From assembly GCF_003725545.1 (NCBI RefSeq), contig NZ_RJLN01000012.1, positions 1-64,000 on the forward strand: a DNA stretch of 64,000 bases, read 5' to 3'. This DNA is from Micromonospora solifontis. Its GTDB lineage: Bacteria; Actinomycetota; Actinomycetes; Mycobacteriales; Micromonosporaceae. The position numbers and the translations under genes were made by a program. The notes under the pieces are model-generated. The model was given only the letters and a program-made list of their open reading frames with translations. It made no database searches and was not told where the DNA came from. Every line of letters begins with the position of its first letter. Position 1 is the first letter of the stretch. Positions 16,481 through 25,475 of the stretch are shown in pieces.

Positions 16481-16914
16481 CCGCCCGCGCCGGGGCGCGC
16501 CTCGTGCCCGGGATGCCCCGGGCTGCGCCGCCGTTCCTTCATCTCCGCCTCGTAGAGGTGCCGGCGGCCGCCGACCAGTTGGTCGCGGGCTTGCCGGTCC
16601 AGCTCGCGGAAGAGCGTGTAGTAGCCGTCGTCGAAGTCCTCGACGATCTGGAACGTCCAGCGTCCCGCGATGACGTTGCGGCCGAGCAGCTCGCGACCGA
16701 CCCCGTCGGCGAGGTCGTGGTGGCCCGCGGCACGGAACAGCGCCACCGCGTCGTCCAGCATAAGGTCCGCGTGCCCGATCAACTGGTGCAGCGAGTAGAG
16801 GTGGCCCCGGGCCCGTTCCACCGTCTCCAGGGCCTCGCCGAGCTTGCCGAGCGCCTCGACCGTGGCGTCACTCACGCCGGCCGGCCGGCGGTGCGCCTCG
16901 TCCGGTCCGTCCAC
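16477..16914 (-). CDS. Conserved helical protein of unknown function
   Basis: A 145-residue cytosolic, probably all-helical protein. The core reads LGKLGEALETVERARGHLYSLHQLIGHADLMLDDAVALFRAAGHHDLAD, then WTFQIVEDFDDGYYTLFRELDRQARDQLVGG. The heptad-like spacing and charge suggest a helical bundle. I chose GTG at 16914 because GGAAGGGGGC precedes it; longer starts add an Arg/Gly-rich stretch without coding character. I do not recognise the family. It ends convergently, sharing its stop bases with the 16268 gene. Confidence 0.65.
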   Translation of the reverse strand: MDGPDEAHRRPAGVSDATVEALGKLGEALETVERARGHLYSLHQLIGHADLMLDDAVALFRAAGHHDLADGVGRELLGRNVIAGRWTFQIVEDFDDGYYTLFRELDRQARDQLVGGRRHLYEAEMKERRRSPGHPGHEARPGAGG

Positions 16915-17090
16915 CTGCCCGCCCCCTTCCGTACCCGCCTGGGCCCGCTCGCGTCGAACGGGTGGTTTCCCTTTGCCCCGGCACGGGCGGGTCAATCCCC
17001 GTGACGGAGCCCGGACGTCAGCCGGACGACCGGGGCATCGGCCGGTCGGGCGAGGCCGGCCCCGAGGCGGCGGCGCTAGCCTCGGTCACC

Positions 17091-17453
17091 ATGCGCGTGC
17101 CTGACAACCGGGTGCTGACCCGCTCCGCGGCGGTGTCCGCGCGGACCACCCTGACCACGCTCACCGCCTCCGTCGGCACCGCCGGGCTCGCCGCGGCCGC
17201 GGCCAACCCCGGCCTGCTCGCCGTGGTCGACCAGCACGCCGCCGCCGTACGGGACAGCCTGCACGGCGATCACCGGCCGCTGACCGTGGCCGCCCTCGCC
17301 GGGTACGCCGAGGGGGTGCGCGCCGCGGCCGTGGAGCACGGCTGGCAGCCGCCGGCCGCCCCGGTCGACTGGTCGGAGCCGGACTGGCTGCTCACCCGCC
17401 TGCTCGCGGTCTGCGCCCTGGCCCGCTCGCTGGACCCGCGCCACCTGGCCTGA
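17091..17453 (+). CDS. Small Ala-rich protein of unknown function
   Basis: A 120-residue protein starting MRVPDNRVLTRSAAVSARTT. The middle holds GLLAVVDQHAAAVRDSLHGD and LTVAALAGYAEGVRAAAVEHGW, the C terminus DWLLTRLLAVCALARSLDP. It appears soluble and mostly helical. TAGCCT at 17077-17082 lies eight bases before the ATG, which suggests a leaderless transcript. A hairpin terminator follows. It resembles small conserved actinomycete proteins sometimes given DUF numbers, but I cannot name the family with confidence. Confidence 0.6.
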   Translation: MRVPDNRVLTRSAAVSARTTLTTLTASVGTAGLAAAAANPGLLAVVDQHAAAVRDSLHGDHRPLTVAALAGYAEGVRAAAVEHGWQPPAAPVDWSEPDWLLTRLLAVCALARSLDPRHLA

Positions 17454-17464
17454 GCACGGCGAAA

Positions 17465-17493
17465 GGGTGCCCGCGATCGCCCCGCGGACACCC
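17465..17493. terminator. Hairpin terminator between convergent genes
   Basis: GGGTGCCCGCG at 17465-17475 pairs with CGCGGACACCC at 17483-17493 with one mismatch and a seven-base loop. Confidence 0.6.
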
Positions 17494-17512
17494 TCCCTGG
17501 CCCTGCTCCGGC

Positions 17513-18376
17513 TCAGCCGTTCGGCCGCCGGAACTGCTGGGTCTCGTCGCCGGTGTTCCCGGACCGGTACTGCCCACCGGCGCCGGACATCGACGACTGC
17601 GGCATGGCCGGGCTGGGCTGCCCGCCCCGGTCGGCCATCTGCCGCTCGTAGTCGCTGCGGCCGGCACCCTGGGCCTGCCGCTGCTCGCGGATCGCGCGGG
17701 ACTCCTCGGCCATCCGGTCGAGCCACCCGCCCCAGCGGTCCTGCATCGGCTTCACCAGGCCACCGCCGACGCCGACGATCAGGATGCCGGCCACCGTGGC
17801 GAGCACCGCGATCAGCACCGGCGTGGTGACGGTCGTGGCGATGCCCACCTGGTTCAGCGCGGCGATGATGCCCAGCGCCAGGATGAAGACGGCCGTCAGG
17901 TCGGCCAGCACCCGGCCGTACGACAGGCCGCCCAGGAACCCGGTGATCAGGTCCCGCACCGCGTTGGCGATGGCGGCGGCGATGACCACGATGACGATCG
18001 CCACGAACGCCCGCGGCAGCCAGGCGACGACTCCCCGGATCAGGTCACTGATCGCGTTGGGTCCCCAGACGCCGAAGGCGAACTGCAGGGTGAACAGCAG
18101 GACGGCGTAATAGGCCAACTTGGCCAGGATGTCGCTCGCGTCGTACTTCGTTCTCTCGAGGGCCCGTTTGACGCCGCCGCGTTCGACGGCCTTGTCGAAG
18201 CCCACCCGTTCCAGTGCCGCGTCCACGATCTTGAGGACGGCTCGGGCGATGAGCCAACCCACCACGAGGATCACGATGAATGCGATGGCCCTCGGGATGA
18301 AGAGCAGCACCGACCTCCAGAAGTCGGTCAGCGCGGAACTAATGTCCACCTGCCCGACCGCGAGGGTTTTCTGCAT
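17513..18376 (-). CDS. Mechanosensitive-channel-like membrane protein (conserved TM helix)
   Basis: A 287-residue protein with four to five membrane segments. LFIPRAIAFIVILVVGWLIA and WLPRAFVAIVIVVIAAAIANAVRDLI are near-repeats matching the conserved TM helix found in MscS-related proteins. The C-terminal 75 residues are hydrophilic, Gln/Gly/Ser-rich and probably disordered. The ATG at 18376 has AGGAGG six bases upstream. The usual MscS beta domain appears absent, so this is a short channel-like protein rather than canonical MscS. GGGTAT occurs upstream on the same strand but without a matching -35. Confidence 0.75.
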   Translation of the reverse strand: MQKTLAVGQVDISSALTDFWRSVLLFIPRAIAFIVILVVGWLIARAVLKIVDAALERVGFDKAVERGGVKRALERTKYDASDILAKLAYYAVLLFTLQFAFGVWGPNAISDLIRGVVAWLPRAFVAIVIVVIAAAIANAVRDLITGFLGGLSYGRVLADLTAVFILALGIIAALNQVGIATTVTTPVLIAVLATVAGILIVGVGGGLVKPMQDRWGGWLDRMAEESRAIREQRQAQGAGRSDYERQMADRGGQPSPAMPQSSMSGAGGQYRSGNTGDETQQFRRPNG

Positions 18377-18575
18377 GATGTCCCTCCTGTCGCGTGAACT
18401 GCGTCGCCCGCATACCCGGTGCTTCCGGCAGCACGCCGCGCCGACCCGGGCAATTTCCCGACATGTCCCGTCGAACCGGCTCTGACCTGCCCGGATGGCG
18501 GTGCCCACCCGACCCGGTACGGCACCCGGACACATGATCGGAACGTCTTCGCCACGCTCCGGATAGGCTGCGGTC

Positions 18576-20738
18576 ATGCCAGGCACCGTCGGGCGGATCC
18601 CCACGCCGTCAGCCCCCACCCCGGGAGCTGCTCCGCAGCGTGGCCCTGCCACGCCCGGGGCGGCCGTGCTGGCCCATCCGTGGGCGGCCACTCCCCTCGG
18701 CGCCCCCGAGGGCTGGGACCCGGCCGTCCGGGCGGTGATCGACCTGGTGCTCGCCTCGCCCGTGCCGATGGCCCTGCTCTACGGCGAGGACCTGGTCCTG
18801 CTCTACAACGACGGGTACGCCGAGCTGATCGGCTCCCGGCACCCGGACGCGCTCGGCCGGCCGGCGGCGGAGGTGTACGCCGACGTCTGGCACGAGACGG
18901 GCGGCGGGGAGGTGCTGGAGCGGGCGTACCGGCGGGGCGAGCCCTTCCTGGAGCGGGAGGCCGTGCTGCCGGTCGACCGGCACCGGGGCGGCGCCGAGCC
19001 GGCCGTGTTCACCCGGGGCTACTCGCCGGTGCGGGACAGCTCCGGCCGGATCGTCGGGGTGCTCACCGTCGCCGCGCAGACCACCCAGGTCACCCAGCAG
19101 CTGCAGAGCCTGAGCGACTTCGCCGCCGCGCTCTCCGGCACGCTCACCCTCGACGACGTGGCCCGGGTGACGCTGCGCTTCTGCCTGCAGGCCTTCGACG
19201 CCGACCGGGTCGCCTTCCTGGTCGACGAGGGGCCGGCCTGGCGGATGGTCCGCCGGGTCCGGGGCGAGCTGCTGGACGAGGCCGACGAGCGGCTCCCGCC
19301 GCTGTGGCGCCGGCTGCCGGCCGACTCGGCCGTCCCGACCGTGGTGCCGGCCCGCAGCGGGGTGCCCTCGTTCGTCACCGACGGCTATCCGTTGCGGGAG
19401 ACCGCGGCGGACCGGCACGACCAGAAGATCCGGGCGCTGGCCTCGCTGCCGCTGCGCTCGACCGTGGTGCGGGGCGCGCTGAGCGTCGGCTACCAGGCGA
19501 AGCATCCCTGGTCCCCGGCGGAGCGGGCGCTGCTGGCCGCGTCCGGGGAGCTGGTCGGCCAGGCCGCCGAGCGGGCCCGCCGGTTCGAGACCCAGCACGG
19601 CACCGCCCAGCTGCTGCAGCGCAGCATGCTGCCGGAACGGCTGCCCGACCTGCCCCGGCTGCGGATCGCCGCCCGGTACGACCCGGGCGTGGACGGCAAC
19701 GCCGCCGGCGGCGACTTCTACGACGCGTTCGTGCTGCCCACCGGCGCGCTCGGCGTGGTCCTCGGCGACGTGGCCGGCCACGACGTGCAGGCCGCGGCCC
19801 GGATGGGCCAGGTACGCGCGGCGCTGCGCGCGCTGGCGCTCGCCGACCCGCGGCCGGACGCGGTGCTGGCCGGTCTGGACCGGCTGGTCGCCAGCCTGGG
19901 CGTCGAGGGTGGGACGCAGGAGCTGTTCGTCACTGTGGTGTTCGGGGTGATCGAGGCCGACCGGGAGCGCGTCACGCTGGCCAGCGCCGGCCATCCCGCG
20001 CCGCTGATCCGGCGCTGTCCCCCCGGCACCGAGCCCGCCGCCGAGTACGTCGAGCTGCTGCCCGGCCCGCCGCTGGGTCTGGACTGCCGGCCCCGGACCA
20101 CCACCGTGCCGTTCCGCCCGGGCGACACCCTGCTGCTGTACAGCGACGGCGTGGTGGAGCGGCGCTGGCAGGACCTGGCCGCCGGCCTGGCCGGGCTGGC
20201 CACCGCGGTGACCGCCGCGGGCAGCGGCGACCCGCGGGCCCTCTGCGCGGTGGCCAGCGCCGCCGTGCCCGGCGCCACCGAGGACGACGTCGCGGTGCTG
20301 GCGGTGGAGCACGCGGTGAAGCCGAGCCGTTCGGCGAGCATGGAGGTGCCGGCCGAACCGACCGCGCCGAGCCGGGTCCGGCACTGGTTGACCGCGCAGC
20401 TCACCGATTGGCAGGTGCCGGAGGGGGTGGTCGGCGCGGCCGTGCTGTGCACCAGCGAGCTGACCACCAACGCGCTGCTGCACGCGGGCACCGCCGCCCG
20501 GGTGGAGATCGACCTGAGCGCGGAGCGGCTGCTGGTCTCGGTGGCCGACTCCGGCACCCGGGGTCAGGTGACCCGGGCCCGGACCGACACCCTGAGCAGC
20601 CGGGGGCGCGGCCTGGGCCTGATCGAGGAGCTCAGCGACGCCTGGGGGACGGACCCGACGGTGCGCGGTTCGACGGTCTGGTTCGAGATCCTCGTTCCAC
20701 CCGCCGAGCGGCGCGTCGGCGACGACCGGGCGGGGTAG
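18576..20738 (+). CDS. PAS-GAF-SpoIIE phosphatase with C-terminal HATPase domain
   Basis: A 720-residue multi-domain regulator. Residues about 40-170 resemble PAS (VLLYNDGYAELIGSRHPDALGRPAAEVY), 185-330 GAF, 365-570 a PP2C-type SpoIIE phosphatase (GNAAGGDFYDAF, GDVAGHDVQAAARM), and 600-710 an anti-sigma-type HATPase (ELTTNALLHAG, GRGLGLIEELSDAWG). Such proteins act in partner switching, dephosphorylating anti-sigma-factor antagonists while the kinase domain phosphorylates or binds others. It may connect to the SigB/F/G sigma factor at 34088, although they are not linked. TAGGCT at 18564-18569 is six bases before the ATG, again suggesting a leaderless start. Possibly co-transcribed with the HAD gene. 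Confidence 0.88.
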   Translation: MPGTVGRIPTPSAPTPGAAPQRGPATPGAAVLAHPWAATPLGAPEGWDPAVRAVIDLVLASPVPMALLYGEDLVLLYNDGYAELIGSRHPDALGRPAAEVYADVWHETGGGEVLERAYRRGEPFLEREAVLPVDRHRGGAEPAVFTRGYSPVRDSSGRIVGVLTVAAQTTQVTQQLQSLSDFAAALSGTLTLDDVARVTLRFCLQAFDADRVAFLVDEGPAWRMVRRVRGELLDEADERLPPLWRRLPADSAVPTVVPARSGVPSFVTDGYPLRETAADRHDQKIRALASLPLRSTVVRGALSVGYQAKHPWSPAERALLAASGELVGQAAERARRFETQHGTAQLLQRSMLPERLPDLPRLRIAARYDPGVDGNAAGGDFYDAFVLPTGALGVVLGDVAGHDVQAAARMGQVRAALRALALADPRPDAVLAGLDRLVASLGVEGGTQELFVTVVFGVIEADRERVTLASAGHPAPLIRRCPPGTEPAAEYVELLPGPPLGLDCRPRTTTVPFRPGDTLLLYSDGVVERRWQDLAAGLAGLATAVTAAGSGDPRALCAVASAAVPGATEDDVAVLAVEHAVKPSRSASMEVPAEPTAPSRVRHWLTAQLTDWQVPEGVVGAAVLCTSELTTNALLHAGTAARVEIDLSAERLLVSVADSGTRGQVTRARTDTLSSRGRGLGLIEELSDAWGTDPTVRGSTVWFEILVPPAERRVGDDRAG

Positions 20739-20748
20739 GAGGAGCGGC

Positions 20749-21426
20749 ATGCCTGACGACAACCGCTGCGGCGTCCTCTTCGACGTGGACGGCACCCTGA
20801 TCGACACCACCTACCTGCACACGGTCAGCTGGTGGGAGGCGCTGCGCCAGGCGGACCACCAGGTGCCGATGGCGAGCATCCACCGGGCCATCGGGATGGG
20901 CTCCGACAAGCTCCTCGACCACCTGCTCGGGCCGGAGCGCGACCGCGACGGCGACGGCCGGCTGCGCGATTCGCACGACGCCCTCTACGCCGAGTACTGG
21001 GAGCGGTTGACGCCGCTGCCCCGCGCGGTGGACCTGCTGCGCGCGTGCGCCGCGCGGGGGCTGCGGGTGGTGCTCGCCACCTCGGCGGCCGAGCACGAGG
21101 TGGCCGCCCTGCGCGCCGCGCTCGCCGCCGACGACGTGATCGACACCGTCACCTCCTCGGCGGACGCCCGGGAGAGCAAGCCGGCGCCGGACATCCTGGT
21201 CGCCGCGCTGGACCAGTCCGGGCTGACCGCCGAGCGGGTGGTGTTCGTCGGCGACTCGGTCTGGGACGTGGCGGCGGCCGGCAAGCTCGACATCCCCTGC
21301 GTCGGCCTCGCCTGCGGCGGCACCAGCCGGGCGGAGCTGGCCGGGGCCGGCGCGGTGGCCGTCTACGACGACCCGGCCGCGCTGCTCGACGGGCTGGGCG
21401 ACAGCGCCATCGCCACTCTCGGCTGA
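20749..21426 (+). CDS. HAD family hydrolase (phosphatase)
   Basis: A 225-residue HAD subfamily IA phosphatase. Motif I is VLFDVDGTLIDTTYLH, motif II ATSAAE, motif III Lys in SKPAPDILV and motif IV VVFVGDSVWDVAAA. It probably hydrolyses a small phosphorylated metabolite, and a phosphoglycolate-phosphatase-like role is possible. The ATG has AGGAGG upstream and lies ten bases after the SpoIIE stop, so the two genes are likely one operon. Substrate is unknown. Confidence 0.88.
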   Translation: MPDDNRCGVLFDVDGTLIDTTYLHTVSWWEALRQADHQVPMASIHRAIGMGSDKLLDHLLGPERDRDGDGRLRDSHDALYAEYWERLTPLPRAVDLLRACAARGLRVVLATSAAEHEVAALRAALAADDVIDTVTSSADARESKPAPDILVAALDQSGLTAERVVFVGDSVWDVAAAGKLDIPCVGLACGGTSRAELAGAGAVAVYDDPAALLDGLGDSAIATLG

Positions 21427-21542
21427 CCCCCCCCGTGACCGGGCCCACCCGGTCGAACCCGGACACCGAGGCATGGCGAGCGGCGGTACGGGGCACAGGT
21501 GACCACCTGCCCGGGTGCGCGGGCGGGTGAAGGGGTGGTGCC

Positions 21543-22838
21543 GTGGAACCGGTCGATGTCACGTTCGCGCTGCTGGGCGTCGGTGCGCTGCTGGCGGGGA
21601 TCCTGCCGCGCGTGCTGGAACGCCGGCCGCTGTCCATGCCGATCGCGTTCCTCGGGCTCGGGATGCTGGTCTTCCTGCTCCCCACCGGGCTGCCCTCGCC
21701 GGACCCGCTGCGCTGGCCGGAGCTCACCACCCATCTCACCGAGGTCGGCGTGATCGTCGCGCTGATGAGCGCCGGACTCAAGATCGACCGGCCGCTGAGC
21801 TGGGCCCGCTGGTCGTCGACCTGGCGGCTGCTGGCCGTCGCCATGCCGCTGTGCATCGCGGCGGTGGCGCTGCTCGGCTGGTGGTGGGCCGGGCTGGTGC
21901 CGGCGGCCGCACTGCTGCTGGGCGCGGCGCTCGCCCCGACCGACCCGGTGCTCGCCTCCGACGTGCAGGTGGGCGAGCCGACGGACGTCGAGGACTCCGA
22001 GGACGAGGTGCGCTTCGCCCTCACCTCGGAGGCCGGGCTGAACGACGGCCTGGCGTTCCCCTTCGTGTACGCGGCCATCGCGATCGCCACCACCAGCCTC
22101 GCCCCGGCGGACTGGCTGGCCCGCTGGGTCACCGTCGACGTGCTCTACAAACTCGCCGTGGGGGTGGGCGGCGGCCTGCTCATCGGCTGGCTGCTCGGCA
22201 AGCTGTTCTTCCGGGCGCCGAGCGAACTGCGGCTGGCCCGGCACGCCGAGGGCTTCCTCGCCCTCGCCGCGACCTTCCTGGCGTACGGGCTGGTGGAGGT
22301 GGTCGGCGGGTACGGCTTCCTGGCCGTCTTCGTGGCCGCCCGGGCGATCCGATCCGCGGAACGGACCCACGAGTTCCACTCCGTGCTGCACGACTTCGCC
22401 GAGCAGGTGGAGCGGCTGCTCACCGTGTTGTTGCTGCTGCTGCTCGGGGGCGCGGTGATCGGCGGCCTGCTCGCGCCGCTGACCTGGCCGGCGGCGCTGG
22501 TGGGGCTGGCCCTGATCTTCGTGATCCGCCCGCTGGCCGGCTGGCTGTCGCTGCGCGGCGCCCCGGGCCGGCCGGCGGAGCACTGGGTGATCTCGCTGTT
22601 CGGCATCCGCGGCGTCGGCTCGTTCTACTACCTGGCGTACGCCACCAGCAGCACGGACTTCCCGCAGGCCGAGCTGCTCTGGGCCACGGTCGGCCTGGTG
22701 GTGGTCGTCTCGGTGGTGGTGCACGGGATCGCGGCGACCCCGGTGATGCAGCTGCTCGACCGGGCGGGCGAACGGACCGGCGAGGCCCCGGAGACGAACC
22801 GGACGGACGAGCCCGCCCTGGGCGGCGTCCGCAGCTGA
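21543..22838 (+). CDS. Cation:proton antiporter (CPA1/NhaP-like)
   Basis: A 431-residue protein with about twelve hydrophobic segments. The conserved transport-core motifs LGAALAPTDPVLASDVQVG and EAGLNDGLAFPFVYAAI are in the middle third, and GIRGVGSFYYLAYA is near the C terminus. These match the CPA1 monovalent cation/proton antiporters, which exchange Na+ or K+ for H+ across the plasma membrane. GTG is the start, giving VEPVDVTFALLG. A short hydrophilic C-terminal tail follows the last helix. It is convergent with a flavoprotein gene 50 bases away. Confidence 0.88.
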   Translation: MEPVDVTFALLGVGALLAGILPRVLERRPLSMPIAFLGLGMLVFLLPTGLPSPDPLRWPELTTHLTEVGVIVALMSAGLKIDRPLSWARWSSTWRLLAVAMPLCIAAVALLGWWWAGLVPAAALLLGAALAPTDPVLASDVQVGEPTDVEDSEDEVRFALTSEAGLNDGLAFPFVYAAIAIATTSLAPADWLARWVTVDVLYKLAVGVGGGLLIGWLLGKLFFRAPSELRLARHAEGFLALAATFLAYGLVEVVGGYGFLAVFVAARAIRSAERTHEFHSVLHDFAEQVERLLTVLLLLLLGGAVIGGLLAPLTWPAALVGLALIFVIRPLAGWLSLRGAPGRPAEHWVISLFGIRGVGSFYYLAYATSSTDFPQAELLWATVGLVVVVSVVVHGIAATPVMQLLDRAGERTGEAPETNRTDEPALGGVRS

Positions 22839-22887
22839 CCGGGGCGATCGGGCCGCCCGGACCGGCGGGCGGCCGGCGGGGCACCGG

Positions 22888-23877
22888 TCAGCGGCCGCCC
22901 AGCCGGGCGGCCAGGGCCCGACCGAGGTCCCGGCCCGACCGCCACGCGCTCTGCACCCGGGGCCGCCCGAACGCGTCGCCGGCCAGCCCGATCCCGTCGT
23001 CGTCCAGGTGGTACGTCCCGTCGCCGCCAGCGACCGGCTTGGCGTACGTCCAGCGGTGCACGTGGGTCAGCTCGGCCGGCTCGGGCAGGCCGAGCAGGTC
23101 GCGGACCGCCTCCTCGATGACCGGGGCAGCGGCGGTGGGCTGGAGCAGGTGACCGGCGGCGAACTCCGGGGTGGTGTGCGCGACCAGCACGGGTGCCCGG
23201 TCGCCGCGCCGGTCGCCGTCGTCGCAGACCAGGCCGAGCACCGGGTGACCGTTGACGAACGCGCCCGCGAAGTCGGGCCAGCGGCGGGCCGGGAAGCGCA
23301 GCACCCCGGCCAGCGCCGACGACCAGCGCTGCCCCGCCACCGCCCGGGTCGCCGCCGCGAGCGCCGGGTCGAGCAGCAACGCCGCCTGCGGGCCCGGCAT
23401 GGCGAGCACCACCGCCTCGGCGGTCCGGCCGTCGACCCGGGGTCCCGGCTCGACCGTCATGACCAGCCGGTTGTGTGCCACGGTGAGATCCCGGGCCAGC
23501 TGCTCGACCAGTGAGCGCAGACCGCGCGGCGCCGCCCACCGGCACGGGCCGGGCACCGTCCGCCGCCCGTCCGGCCCGTACGCCACGAGGGTGTCGGTCC
23601 ACTCCCGCACCAGCCCGGCGGCCTGCCACTCGGCGACCACCTGGGCGAAGTCGGGGTCGTCGACGGTGAGGTAGGCCGCGCCGAGGTCGGCGGGGCGGCC
23701 GTCGAAGCGTTTGCTGGCCATCCGTCCGCCGGTCACCCGGGCCCGTTCCCGCACCTCGACGGGGATGCCGGCCCGGGCCAGCTCGTTGGCGCACGCCACC
23801 CCGGCGATGCCCGCGCCGACCACCACCACACCCGTCCGGTCCGCCGTCACCCGATGATCGTATTCGGCCGCCGGCAT
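22888..23877 (-). CDS. FAD-dependent amine-oxidase-like protein (renalase-like)
   Basis: A 329-residue flavoprotein. GVVVVGAGIAGVACANELARAG is the FAD ADP-binding fold near residue 15, followed by VEVRERARVTGGRMASKRF. The C-terminal GDGTYHLDDDGIGLAGDAFGRPRVQSAWRSG contains the second FAD contact. The size and the GGRMAS motif fit the renalase-like NAD(P)/FAD oxidoreductases of bacteria. I chose the ATG at 23877; a GTG at 23850 (VTADRTG) is an alternative. It is divergent from the small DUF3072 gene across 54 bases. The substrate is unknown. Confidence 0.82.
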   Translation of the reverse strand: MPAAEYDHRVTADRTGVVVVGAGIAGVACANELARAGIPVEVRERARVTGGRMASKRFDGRPADLGAAYLTVDDPDFAQVVAEWQAAGLVREWTDTLVAYGPDGRRTVPGPCRWAAPRGLRSLVEQLARDLTVAHNRLVMTVEPGPRVDGRTAEAVVLAMPGPQAALLLDPALAAATRAVAGQRWSSALAGVLRFPARRWPDFAGAFVNGHPVLGLVCDDGDRRGDRAPVLVAHTTPEFAAGHLLQPTAAAPVIEEAVRDLLGLPEPAELTHVHRWTYAKPVAGGDGTYHLDDDGIGLAGDAFGRPRVQSAWRSGRDLGRALAARLGGR

Positions 23878-23931
23878 GAAGAGCGGGAGACCCGGGTAGT
23901 GGTACACCTGTTCGAGGAAGAGGTGATCGTC

Positions 23932-24156
23932 ATGGCCGACCGCGGCAACGGCGGCGCCGACCGGGTCAACCCGGAGGCCGCCATCAAGGATCCGGACGAG
24001 TGGGTCACCGGCGACGAGCCGCCGACCGCCGCCCAGGAGTCGTACCTGCACACCCTGGCCCGGGAGGCGGGCGAGGAGGTGCCCGACGGGCTGACCAAGG
24101 CGGAGGCGTCCCGCCGGATCGACGAGCTGCAGGCGGAGACCGGCCGGGGCCGGTGA
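23932..24156 (+). CDS. DUF3072 family small protein
   Basis: A 74-residue acidic protein. The segment AIKDPDEWVTGDEPPTAAQESYLHTLAREAGEEVPDGLTKAEASRRIDELQ matches the DUF3072 family, a short protein with a SAP-like helix-turn-helix tail. The ATG at 23932 is preceded by an AGAGGTG at suitable distance. It ends one base before the stop of the convergent phosphoesterase gene. Function is unknown. Confidence 0.82.
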   Translation: MADRGNGGADRVNPEAAIKDPDEWVTGDEPPTAAQESYLHTLAREAGEEVPDGLTKAEASRRIDELQAETGRGR

Positions 24157-24157
24157 G

Positions 24158-24658
24158 TCAGCGCGGGGGCAGGCGGTGCAGCTCGACCCGGTCGAGCCGG
24201 CCCGCCGCCACCCGCGCGGTGAGGTAGGTGGCGAACGGCTGGGCGCGCCGGTCGGTGGGCGAGCCGGGGTTGAGCAGCCGTAGGCCGCCCGGGGCCACGC
24301 TGTCCCACGGGATGTGCGAGTGACCGAAGACCAGCAGGTCGCGGTCCGGGAAGCGGGCCGCGCAGCGCTGCTCGCGCCCGGTCTTCGGCCCGGTCTCGTG
24401 CACCACCGCCACCCGCAGCCCGGCCAGCTCGACCTCGGCCACCTCGGGCAGCCGGGCGCGCAGCTCCGGCCCGTCGTTGTTGCCGTGGACGCCGACCAGC
24501 CGGCGGGCCCGCCGTTCCAGCGCGTCGAGCAGCGACACGTCCACCCAGTCGCCCGCGTGCAGCACCACGTCGGCGGCGTCGATCGCCGCCCAGACCGGGG
24601 CGGGGAGCTCCCGGGCGCGCTTCGGCAGGTGCGTGTCGGCGATGATGACCAGCTCCAC
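24158..24658 (-). CDS. Metallophosphoesterase (YfcE/MJ0936 family)
   Basis: A 166-residue calcineurin-like phosphoesterase. Metal-binding motifs are in order: IADTHLP (D-x-H), LHAGDWVD (GD), GVHGNND (GNxD/H), VVHE, and FGHSHIPW (GHxH). The short length and LNPGSPTDRR ending fit the YfcE/MJ0936 family of phosphodiesterases. It probably hydrolyses a small phosphodiester in the cytosol. It is convergent with DUF3072 and separated by 37 bases from the SDR/GH15 pair on the same strand. Confidence 0.9.
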   Translation of the reverse strand: MELVIIADTHLPKRARELPAPVWAAIDAADVVLHAGDWVDVSLLDALERRARRLVGVHGNNDGPELRARLPEVAEVELAGLRVAVVHETGPKTGREQRCAARFPDRDLLVFGHSHIPWDSVAPGGLRLLNPGSPTDRRAQPFATYLTARVAAGRLDRVELHRLPPR

Positions 24659-24695
24659 CCGCCGATTCTCCCCCGGCGCGCCCCGGCCGGCCGGC

Positions 24696-25475
24696 TCAGG
24701 CGCCCTGGCCCTGGTTCTGCATCAGGCCACCGTCCATGAAGTACGTGGACCCGGTCACGTAGTCGGCGTCGTCGCTGGCCAGGAAGACCGCCACCTTGGC
24801 GATCTCCTCGGGCTTCGCGGCCCGCTTCCAGGGGATGCTCTGCACCTGCTCCTCCAGGTACTTCGGGTCGTCGATGGCCCGCTGGTTGAACGGGGTGAGC
24901 ACCATGCCCGGTCCGATGTTGTTGACGTTCATGTGCATCGGCGCGACCTCCAGCGCGAGGCTCTTGGCGAACTCGAGCATCGCGCCCTTGCTGGTGTCGT
25001 AGTCGGCGCCGCCGGCCCGGGCCACCTCCTGGTGGATGGAGGTGATGTTGATGATCTTCCCGCCGCCGCCCTGGTCGCGCCGGTGGCGGACGAAGCGGCG
25101 GGAGCAGAAGAACGTGCCGTAGACGTTGGTGCGGATGCACCGGTCCCAGGTCTCGGTGTCCAGGTCGGCCACGGGGATGCCGGAGGCGTCCACCCCGGCG
25201 TCGTTCATCAGGATGTCCAACCGGTCGAACTCCGCCAGGGCCTCGTCGAACATCGCCTCGACCTGGTGTTCCACGCTGATGTCGCCCTGCACCACCACGG
25301 CCCGCCGGCCGGCCTTCTCGATCTCGGCCCGGGTGTGGTTCGCCCCGGCGTGGTCGTGCAGGTAGTGCACCACCACGTCGGCGCCCTCGCGGCCGAACTC
25401 GATGGCGGTGGCCTGGCCGATGCCCGAGTCGGATCCGGTGATCAGGGCGGTCCTGCCCGCCAGTCGTCCGGTCAT
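24696..25475 (-). CDS. SDR family oxidoreductase (glucose-dehydrogenase-like)
   Basis: A 259-residue classical SDR. The Rossmann motif is TALITGSDSGIGQATAIEFG, the NAG-like motif is MNDAGVD, the serine is in NITSIHQEV and the catalytic pair is YDTSK. PGMVLTPFN and YFMDGGLMQNQ are typical of glucose 1-dehydrogenase-like SDRs. The reaction is NAD(P)-dependent oxidation or reduction of an alcohol, possibly glucose. Its start overlaps the GH15 stop by four bases (ATGA). A glucose-releasing enzyme followed by a glucose-dehydrogenase-like protein is a sensible functional pair. Confidence 0.87.
   Translation of the reverse strand: MTGRLAGRTALITGSDSGIGQATAIEFGREGADVVVHYLHDHAGANHTRAEIEKAGRRAVVVQGDISVEHQVEAMFDEALAEFDRLDILMNDAGVDASGIPVADLDTETWDRCIRTNVYGTFFCSRRFVRHRRDQGGGGKIINITSIHQEVARAGGADYDTSKGAMLEFAKSLALEVAPMHMNVNNIGPGMVLTPFNQRAIDDPKYLEEQVQSIPWKRAAKPEEIAKVAVFLASDDADYVTGSTYFMDGGLMQNQGQGA

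Noticed and set aside
16915..17090. SigB-like promoter (GTTC...GGGTAC) upstream of the 16477 gene
   Set aside because: The spacer is 19 bases, outside the 14-16 range of the motif.
18377..18430. GGGTAT upstream of the mechanosensitive-channel gene as a SigB promoter
   Set aside because: No GTTT-like -35 at the required spacing.
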